NCBI GenBank assembly: GCA_002338565.1
Contig: DDIN01000008.1
Location: 1,612,403 to 1,676,402, forward strand
Reading direction: 5' to 3'
DNA: 64,000 nt
DNA from: Hyphomonadaceae bacterium UBA1849
GTDB lineage: Bacteria; Pseudomonadota; Alphaproteobacteria; Caulobacterales; Hyphomonadaceae
Shown here: one piece after another, positions 58,140 to 64,000 of the stretch
Layout of the letters: the number at the start of each line of letters is the position of its first letter
How positions within the stretch are numbered: the first letter of the stretch is position 1
Position numbers and translations under genes: made by a program
Notes under the pieces: generated by a model
What the model saw: only the letters and a program-made list of their open reading frames with translations
What the model was told of the DNA's origin: nothing
The model's database searches: none

Positions 58140-59267
58140 TCAGGCTTTAGCGCCCCGTTTTCCGCCACCAAACACCGGATTTGTCTCAGCTGCGGCCTCA
58201 TCAAGGGGCCATCTTGGTCGCGCGGCGAGATCCAGCGGTGAATCTTGTCCCGAAATGAAACGCATGGCGCCCGCATAGGCGATCATGGCGCCATTATCGG
58301 TGCACCATTTCAAAGGCGGCGCGTGAAAGCTGAAGCCTTCCTCTGCCGCCAGCGTGGTGAGGGAGGCGCGCAGAGCCTGATTTGCGCCCACGCCGCCTGC
58401 GATTACAAATCCGGGTTCCCCCGCAAAATTCATCTCTTCGCGAACAAGCTGCATGGCGCGTCGGGATTTCTCAGTGAGAATCTCGCAAATGGTCTTCTGA
58501 AAACTCGCGGCGATATCGCAGAGTGCCTGTTCGGTGAGTTCCATTTGCTGGGCTTCACGCAGCACCGCAGTTTTGAGGCCAGCAAACGACATATCGAGGC
58601 CGGGCCGGTCGAGCAGCGGGCGCGGCAGTTTGATCGCGTCCGGATTTCCATCTTTGGCGCGGCGTTCAACTGCAGGACCGCCCGGAAAGCCAAGGCCCAG
58701 AACTTTAGCCGTTTTGTCGAAGGCTTCACCGACTGCGTCATCAATGGTTGAACCAAGGCGGCGATACTGGCCAAGCCCCTCAACGGCGATAAACTGGCAG
58801 TGGCCGCCAGAGACGAGAAGCAACAGATATGGAAATTCGACTGGCTCGCTCAGGCGCGGGGAGAGTGCGTGGCCCTCCAAATGGTTCACGCCGATAAAGG
58901 GTTTTCCGGCAGACATGGCGAGCGCTTTGGCTGTCATCATGCCCACCATCACCCCGCCGATCAGGCCCGGTCCGGACGTTGCTGCAAACGCATCAATATC
59001 GGCGACAGTGACACCGGCGCGCCGGAGTGTTTCTTCAACGACGCTGTCGCAGACATCGGCATGCGCGCGGGCCGCGATTTCAGGCACCACACCGCCATAG
59101 GCTTTGTGATCGTCAAACTGGCTGGCAATGACTTCGCCGAGTATCTCCGGCACGCCGTTCTCAAGGCGTAGCACGGCCGCAGCTGTTTCGTCGCAGCTGG
59201 TTTCGATGCCGAGAATGATCTTAGCGCTGTCTGGGGCTTGCTCCATGATGGGCGCGGTTGTAGCCAT
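58140..59267 (-). CDS. tsaD: TsaD, tRNA N6-threonylcarbamoyladenosine transferase
   Basis: A 375-residue ASKHA-fold enzyme transferring threonylcarbamoyl to A37 of ANN-decoding tRNAs, with TsaB and TsaE. ILGIETSCDETAAA opens the protein. The metal ligands HLEGH lie at 129-133, and LLLLVSGGHCQF and FAGLKTAV follow. The start was set at ATG 59267 (GGGGA precedes it); an ATG seven codons later is possible. It is divergent from hemC, with 47 bp between starts, so the two share a promoter region. Confidence 0.95.
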   Translation of the reverse strand: MATTAPIMEQAPDSAKIILGIETSCDETAAAVLRLENGVPEILGEVIASQFDDHKAYGGVVPEIAARAHADVCDSVVEETLRRAGVTVADIDAFAATSGPGLIGGVMVGMMTAKALAMSAGKPFIGVNHLEGHALSPRLSEPVEFPYLLLLVSGGHCQFIAVEGLGQYRRLGSTIDDAVGEAFDKTAKVLGLGFPGGPAVERRAKDGNPDAIKLPRPLLDRPGLDMSFAGLKTAVLREAQQMELTEQALCDIAASFQKTICEILTEKSRRAMQLVREEMNFAGEPGFVIAGGVGANQALRASLTTLAAEEGFSFHAPPLKWCTDNGAMIAYAGAMRFISGQDSPLDLAARPRWPLDEAAAETNPVFGGGKRGAKA

Positions 59268-59314
59268 TCTGGTCCCCGACGCAATGTCCAAGATAGAAAA
59301 CAACTGGCAATTAT

Positions 59315-60262
59315 ATGAAAACGCTTCGTATCGGCACTCGAAACTCTCCACTCGCACTCGCCCAATCTGAATGGGTGGCGTCTCAAATCGAGGCGGCATC
59401 TGTGGGTGATATCAAATGCGAGCTGGTGAGCATGACGACGAGCGGCGACCAGTTGCAGGATCGTAGCCTTCTGGCGGCGGGCGGCAAAGGCCTGTTCACG
59501 AAAGAGCTCGACATCGCGCTTGAGGAAAACCGCGTCGACATTCTCGTGCACTCTTTGAAAGACGTGCCAGTTGAGCTTCCGGTCGGTCAGCGCATCATTG
59601 CGTATCCGGTGCGTGAAGACCCGCGCGATGCTTTCGTCAGCCTGAAATATGAAAGCTTTGATGATCTGCCTGAGGGCGCGACGCTTGGCACATCAAGCCT
59701 GCGTCGCCGTGCGTTTGCACTGGCGCGCCGTCCGGACCTGAAAGTGGTCGAGTTTCGCGGCAATGTGCAGACGCGTCTCAAAAAGCTGGGTGATGGTGTG
59801 GCCGATGCGACCTTCCTTGCATCTGCCGGTCTGAACAGATTGTCTCTTGAAGAGAAGGTCGGGCGCGCGCTCGATCCGAATACCTTCCTGCCAGCGGTCG
59901 GGCAGGGCATTCTTGGTATCGCAGCCTATCCGGACCAGCTTGATGAGGATGTGCTGAAATGCGTGGCGTCGCTCAACGATGTCTCTGCTGAGCGTGCCGC
60001 GATTGCAGAACGCGCTGCGCTTTATGAGCTGGATGGCTCCTGTCGAACGCCGATTGCCGCGCATCTCTTCCATGAGGGTACGGGTGTCTATCGCCTCGTT
60101 GTGCGTACGGCTGATCCGTCGGGCACGCCATTTTATGAGGCTGAAGAAACGCTGGAAGGGCTGGAGCTCTTCCTGCAGGACTTCCATGAGATGGGGCTGA
60201 GCGCCGGTCGTAAATTGCGAGAGCAGGCGGGCGGAAAGCTTCCTCATCTGGAGACCGAATAG
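59315..60262 (+). CDS. hemC: Hydroxymethylbilane synthase (porphobilinogen deaminase)
   Basis: A 315-residue enzyme joining four porphobilinogen units to hydroxymethylbilane in haem synthesis. RIGTRNSPLALAQ opens the fold, catalytic Asp82 lies in SLKDVP, and TSSLRRRAF and FRGNVQTRLKKL bind the growing chain. Cys243 in DGSCRTPIA attaches the dipyrromethane cofactor. It is the first gene of hemC-hemD-mitofilin-hemY; the ribosome site is weak. Confidence 0.97.
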   Translation: MKTLRIGTRNSPLALAQSEWVASQIEAASVGDIKCELVSMTTSGDQLQDRSLLAAGGKGLFTKELDIALEENRVDILVHSLKDVPVELPVGQRIIAYPVREDPRDAFVSLKYESFDDLPEGATLGTSSLRRRAFALARRPDLKVVEFRGNVQTRLKKLGDGVADATFLASAGLNRLSLEEKVGRALDPNTFLPAVGQGILGIAAYPDQLDEDVLKCVASLNDVSAERAAIAERAALYELDGSCRTPIAAHLFHEGTGVYRLVVRTADPSGTPFYEAEETLEGLELFLQDFHEMGLSAGRKLREQAGGKLPHLETE

Positions 60263-60264
60263 AC

Positions 60265-60984
60265 ATGAGGCGAGTGCTGGTAACGCGGGCAGAACCGGGT
60301 GCCAGTGAAACGGCGGCGCGGCTGAATGCCATGGGGCTCGTCCCGCTTGTCGCGCCAGCGCTGTCCATTGAGGCGTTCGCCCCTGAGGCCGATTGGCCGC
60401 CGCAAGCCGGCGAGCGTGTGATCTTTACGAGTGCGAATGGCGTGCGTGCCTATGTCGATGCAGGCTTTCCGGTTCCGGTGGATGCGATGTGCGTCGGGCC
60501 AGCGACAACGAGTGCCGCAGAGGAGGCTGGTTTTCGCACGATCTGGAATGCGGACGGCAATTCGGACGCGCTCGTCGAGAAGATCACGTCCGGCTTCGAG
60601 CCAGATGATGGTGCCTGGGTGCATTATGCCAATGATGCGGCAGCAGGTGAGGTGTGCCGCAGGCTGAACGCTGCTGGTTTTGCGGCTCGCTTTGTCCCGC
60701 TTTATGGTGCGCGGCCAACGCAGCGTCCTGTTTCTCTGGAACAAATGCAGTCCGGCGACGTAATTCTCCTGCATTCGGCCAAGGCGGCTGATGCTGTGCG
60801 AGGCTGGCTGGATGAAACGCCAGTTGCGACCGGTGAGCTTATGCTCGTGGCGGTATCAGGACGTGCGGCAGAACCGCTTAAGCACCTTCAATGGCATTGT
60901 GTTTCCTGCGCATCAGGGCCAAATGAAGAGAAGCTGCTCGAAGCACTTCAAATCGCCCTCAAATCGGGGCTATCATCGGACTGA
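60265..60984 (+). CDS. hemD: Uroporphyrinogen-III synthase
   Basis: A 239-residue enzyme closing hydroxymethylbilane to uroporphyrinogen III. The family is poorly conserved, but VLVTRAEPGASETAARLNAMGL, FTSANGVRAYV, GPATTSAAEEAGF and LLHSAKAADAVRGW are recognisable. It starts 2 bp after the hemC stop and ends 23 bp before the mitofilin-like gene, so the cluster is one operon. The assignment rests on context as well as sequence. Confidence 0.92.
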   Translation: MRRVLVTRAEPGASETAARLNAMGLVPLVAPALSIEAFAPEADWPPQAGERVIFTSANGVRAYVDAGFPVPVDAMCVGPATTSAAEEAGFRTIWNADGNSDALVEKITSGFEPDDGAWVHYANDAAAGEVCRRLNAAGFAARFVPLYGARPTQRPVSLEQMQSGDVILLHSAKAADAVRGWLDETPVATGELMLVAVSGRAAEPLKHLQWHCVSCASGPNEEKLLEALQIALKSGLSSD

Positions 60985-61007
60985 CTTAACCACCCAAGGC
61001 CCCTGTT

Positions 61008-62438
61008 ATGGCTAGCGCTGAAAATCCATCCGAATCCGAACCGATCGACGTTGAATTTACGCCGGCTGATCAGTCTGAAACGAGTTCAAAAACAACCGCA
61101 TCATCATCAGGACCTGGCTGGATCGGCCTGATCTCTGCCGGTGTGCTTGCAGCCCTTGGTGGCGGCGCAATCGGCGTAGTGGCGAGTGGTACAGACGGAC
61201 GCTATGCGCAGGCTGCCGAAGTCGCTGTAGATATTTCCCTGCTTGAAGATGCCGATCGCACAATGACGACGCGCATCGACAATGTTCAGGAGCAGATGCG
61301 CACGTTGAATGTTCGTCTTGAGGATGTTGCAAGTCGCGAAGCCGAGCTGGAAGAAACACAAGGCGAAGCACTCGCAGCACTGCGTGAAGACATCGCCTTC
61401 CTCAATGCGCGCTACATGTCTCTGCTCGGTATCTCTGAAGAGACGCCAGTTGACGGTGAGTCGGTTGCGCCTGCAGAAGACGGACCGGAAGCGCCTGCAG
61501 GCCCGGAAATGGATGGCGACGCAACGCCTTTGCCACGTCCGGAGATCTCACTTGCGGCGCTCATGGACCGGCTGAATGCAATCGAGGCGCTCGACCCGAC
61601 CGGCGAAGCCACGCCGCAGGAACTGGCGCGAACGGTTGCCTCGCTACAGGAACGCACATCGCAGCTTGAAGCTGTTGATCAGCAATTTGCTGACGCAATG
61701 GAAGCGCGTGATGAAGCTCTGCGTGAGCTTGCCCAGCAAATCGGAGCGCTTGAAACAGAGCTCGGCGCTGTAGATGAGCGCATAACGGGCGCGGCCGAAA
61801 CGGATGCTGAGCGTCAGCAGGCAATTGCAGACATGACTGGTGACCTCAATGCGCTGCGTGAAGTCGTTAACGAGCGGATTAACAGCGTTGAAGCTGCCCA
61901 GCTGAATGAAGATGAGCAGGCGCTGGTGCGCCGTGCCGACCGGGTTCTGGCTCTGTCTTCGCTTGATGCCGCTGTTCAGGATGGCGGCCCGTTCGGTACG
62001 GAGCTTGAAGCGCTCGCGATCCAGCTTCCGGCCAATGCGAGCGTATCTACGCTTCGTCGTCTGTCTGAACAGGGCGCGCCGTCTGTCGAGGTACTCCGCC
62101 GTCGTCTGGAAGAGTTAAAGCCACAGGTCGCGCAGGCGGGTATACCCGAGCCACCATCTGGTGAATGGGCGTGGCTAGGTGATCTCTTGTCCGGCGTTGT
62201 GACTATGCGTGAAGAAGGTTCAGCAAGCGGTGAAACCGCGACGCGCCGTATGGATGTCGCCCTTGAGCTTCTGGAAGAGAATGATCTGCCAGCAGCCTTG
62301 CGTGAAATTCGCATGGTGGAGGGGCCTCAGGGTGAGGCGCTTGCCGGCTGGCTTGCGGATGCGCAGCGCCGTGCACAGATCAATCAATTGATGAACCGGC
62401 TACGCCGCGACGTAATGGACGGGGGCAGCGCACAATGA
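61008..62438 (+). CDS. Mitofilin (Mic60)-family inner-membrane protein
   Basis: A 476-residue protein with a short acidic N-terminal tail, one membrane helix (about 38-60, GPGWIGLISAGVLAALGGGAIG), then a long region with coiled-coil periodicity (about 70-310, many Glu/Arg/Ala heptads). The C-terminal mitofilin-signature segment begins near ADRVLALSSLDAAVQDGGPF. Alphaproteobacterial mitofilins shape inner-membrane folds, and the gene next to hemD and hemY is a known arrangement. The 3' end overlaps hemY by 4 bp. Confidence 0.9.
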   Translation: MASAENPSESEPIDVEFTPADQSETSSKTTASSSGPGWIGLISAGVLAALGGGAIGVVASGTDGRYAQAAEVAVDISLLEDADRTMTTRIDNVQEQMRTLNVRLEDVASREAELEETQGEALAALREDIAFLNARYMSLLGISEETPVDGESVAPAEDGPEAPAGPEMDGDATPLPRPEISLAALMDRLNAIEALDPTGEATPQELARTVASLQERTSQLEAVDQQFADAMEARDEALRELAQQIGALETELGAVDERITGAAETDAERQQAIADMTGDLNALREVVNERINSVEAAQLNEDEQALVRRADRVLALSSLDAAVQDGGPFGTELEALAIQLPANASVSTLRRLSEQGAPSVEVLRRRLEELKPQVAQAGIPEPPSGEWAWLGDLLSGVVTMREEGSASGETATRRMDVALELLEENDLPAALREIRMVEGPQGEALAGWLADAQRRAQINQLMNRLRRDVMDGGSAQ

Positions 62439-63904
62439 CCAAACTTTTCTGGCTCCTTCTGACCGTCCTTCTGGTTGGCGCGCTGGTCGTTCTGGCCATG
62501 TGGGCGAATGATATTCCATGGCGTGTTGTTCTTGAGCGTGAGAACCAGCCGGATGTGGTGCTGACGCTGACTGGCGCAGCAATTGCGCTTCTGGTTTTTG
62601 GCGCTGCGATCGCAATTTTCTGGGCATTTGTAACCGGTGTGTTCCGCCTGCCAACCCGTATCAAATCCATGCGTCTGCGCTCTCGTAAGCGCAAAGGCAA
62701 TGAGGCGCTTGCAAATGGTCTCCTGGCCATTGAGGGCGGGGATATTAAGGGTGCGAAACGTCTGATCGGCAAGGCGCTTTCTGACGCCGAAGACGAACGC
62801 CTCGCGCTTCTTCTCGATGCCATGACGGCTGAGCAGGAAGCTGACTGGACGCGTGCTGAACGTGCTTATGCTGAACTGTCCCGTAAGCCGGGTGCGCATC
62901 TGGCTGGTCTTCGTGGCCTGACGGGCGCTGCGGTGAAGCGCGGCGACTATGGCATGGCGATCGAGCGGGCGCGTGAAGCCCTCGAAATGAAGGGTGAAAC
63001 CGGTGACTGGCCGTTCCGCTCACTGTTCGAGATCTACGTCGCACGTGGCAATTGGGAAGAAGCGCGGACTGTGCTTGCTCAGGGCGAAACCAAGCGTCAC
63101 ATCAGCTCTGATAATGCCCGTCGTCGCCGCGGCGTGCTTCTGACGGCTGAGGCGTCTGACATCATGTCGACTGACCCTGAGGGCGCTGAGCGCATTCTCT
63201 CAGAAGCGCTGAAAACTGATCCGGCGTTTCCTCCGGCGGCTTATCATCTGGCACGTCTTCAGCTTGCGCGTGATGCGATTAAACCCGCAATCACATCTCT
63301 TGAGACAGGCTGGAAAGCTCACCCGCATCCGGCGCTCGCGCTGGTGGCCGAACGTCTTGATGATGGCGAGGGCAAATCCGGTGGACGCCGCGCGACCAAC
63401 GCTCTCATTGCAGCAAACAAAACCCATCGTGAAACGGCCCTGCTGAAAGCCGATACGGCGATTGCGCAGGGTGAGTGGGAAGCGGCAGAAAAAGCGCTCG
63501 CGCCTCTGCTTCAGGGCGGGGCGCCGACAAGCCGCGTTTGCCGTCTGATGGAAATGATCTCGTCTGCAAAACACGATGAAGGCGCTGCGCGGACATGGTC
63601 TGAACGCGCTGCTTCAGCTGCGCGTGAGCCGGAATGGAGCGATATTGATACAGACGGTACAGCGTTTATTTATTCCAAAGATGACTGGGCTCGTATGGTC
63701 TATGCCTATGGCGACTCAGGCCAGCTGATCCATCCGCGCCATGAGACGTATCGCGCCGAGCTGGATGTTGCACGCACGCGCGCTATCACCTATTCCGCGC
63801 CCGCTCAGGCGCCTGCGCCAGAGCCTAAAGTGACGCCTACACCGGGCGATGCACCGGGCACGTCTTCTGCTCCGCCGCCCGTGGACTATATTAAAAAGCC
63901 TTAG
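62435..63904 (+). CDS. hemY: HemY-type TPR membrane protein
   Basis: A 489-residue protein with two N-terminal membrane helices (about 4-22 and 42-66) carrying the HemY N-terminal pattern WLLLTVLLVGALVVLAMWAN and VVLTLTGAAI. A tetratricopeptide-repeat region (about 90-380) has helical pairs, then a Pro/Ala-rich tail. HemY is linked to the haem pathway by position, but its exact role is unresolved; it is not the oxygen-dependent protoporphyrinogen oxidase that bears the same name. The ATG overlaps the mitofilin stop (ATGA). Confidence 0.9.
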   Translation: MTKLFWLLLTVLLVGALVVLAMWANDIPWRVVLERENQPDVVLTLTGAAIALLVFGAAIAIFWAFVTGVFRLPTRIKSMRLRSRKRKGNEALANGLLAIEGGDIKGAKRLIGKALSDAEDERLALLLDAMTAEQEADWTRAERAYAELSRKPGAHLAGLRGLTGAAVKRGDYGMAIERAREALEMKGETGDWPFRSLFEIYVARGNWEEARTVLAQGETKRHISSDNARRRRGVLLTAEASDIMSTDPEGAERILSEALKTDPAFPPAAYHLARLQLARDAIKPAITSLETGWKAHPHPALALVAERLDDGEGKSGGRRATNALIAANKTHRETALLKADTAIAQGEWEAAEKALAPLLQGGAPTSRVCRLMEMISSAKHDEGAARTWSERAASAAREPEWSDIDTDGTAFIYSKDDWARMVYAYGDSGQLIHPRHETYRAELDVARTRAITYSAPAQAPAPEPKVTPTPGDAPGTSSAPPPVDYIKKP

Positions 63905-64000
63905 ATGATTAAGCAGCTGCGCACATACGTCCTCCTATTGCTCACCTTCAGTCTTGTTGGTGTGCAGACAGCGTGTGCCTGTAATCACGATTTTGCGCTT
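63905..64000 (+). CDS. Secreted protein, cut by window edge
   Basis: An open frame starts at ATG 63905, directly after the hemY TAG, and runs 32 codons to the window end. It encodes a signal peptide (MIKQLRTYVLLLLTFSLVG) and then VQTACACNHDF. The cysteines could belong to a lipobox variant or a disulfide pair. The rest is outside the window, so no family can be given. Its position suggests it is the last member of the hem operon. Confidence 0.6.
   Translation, partial: MIKQLRTYVLLLLTFSLVGVQTACACNHDFAL

Noticed and set aside
1..64000. CRISPR arrays, tRNA or rRNA genes, transposases, integrases, replication origin
   Set aside because: Looked for repeat-spacer patterns, tRNA-like T-loop and CCA ends, and recombinase motifs; none was convincing. 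Small tRNAs cannot be excluded by eye.

Overview
The window reads as chromosomal DNA of a free-living, Gram-negative alphaproteobacterium, most likely of the Hyphomonadaceae/Caulobacterales type. This placement is an inference from gene content: the alphaproteobacterial hemC-hemD-mitofilin-hemY order, the CheY-like regulator with a PDRRRR/GPERR tail, alphaproteobacterial-type SerC, and many small secreted or lipoprotein genes. No rRNA, tRNA, transposase, integrase or CRISPR array was recognised. Most genes are compact housekeeping genes. Intrinsic terminators are short and GC-rich, and several serve two convergent genes.

Layout. 1-3.1 kb: edge-cut secreted protein, then ubiE-ubiB (ubiquinone). 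3.1-3.9 kb: PIN-domain gene with a small overlapping upstream ORF (toxin-antitoxin candidate). 4.0-5.6 kb: methanogen-output-domain-like protein overlapping a PAS histidine kinase. 5.7-12.5 kb: ugd, two paralogous chemoreceptors, a DHFR-like reductase and a VUT transporter. 12.5-17 kb: serC-mazG-like-serA, with a foreign-looking lipoprotein gene inserted next to serA. 17.2-19.3 kb: membrane protein, TrpF-like protein and DMT exporter. 19.3-23.9 kb: secreted protein, surface O-acyltransferase, lysophospholipase, SCP2 protein and hydrolase. 24-28.3 kb: acyl-CoA carboxyltransferase, an AT-rich 583-residue orphan gene, and a lipoprotein methyltransferase. 28.5-40.6 kb: Hsp20, a GST with a charged tail, RibD-type deaminase, gpmA, phosphomannomutase, PagL-like protein, DCC1 protein, purA and MscS. 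40.7-43.5 kb: thiolase and GH5 cellulase. 44-48.5 kb: VOC protein, leuD, chagasin-like lipoprotein, leuB, and a membrane-anchored XRE pair. 48.6-53.3 kb: DUF817, GDSL hydrolase, lipoprotein, secreted zinc metalloprotease and NTF2-like protein. 53.4-64 kb: asd, YghU-like protein, rarD, response regulator, tsaD, hemC, hemD, mitofilin, hemY and a cut secreted protein.

The most interesting signal is a pattern seen twice. A cargo gene sits directly downstream of a core gene, and beyond the cargo lies a second, truncated copy of the core gene's 3' end. In the first case 147 bp covering the serA 3' end and its terminator arm is repeated (about 91% identical in the coding part) around a lipoprotein gene. 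In the second, an exact 37-bp repeat of the 3' end of a lysophospholipase-like gene brackets a membrane O-acyltransferase/SGNH gene. Both cargoes act at the cell envelope. The structure looks like insertion at gene 3' ends that leaves the target gene intact, with no recombinase gene nearby.

Metabolic links: serC/serA (serine), leuD/leuB (leucine), asd (lysine, threonine, methionine), purA (AMP), hemC/hemD (haem), ubiE/ubiB (quinone), and ugd plus phosphomannomutase (surface sugars). The sugar enzymes fit functionally with the O-acyltransferase and the PagL-like lipid A enzyme.
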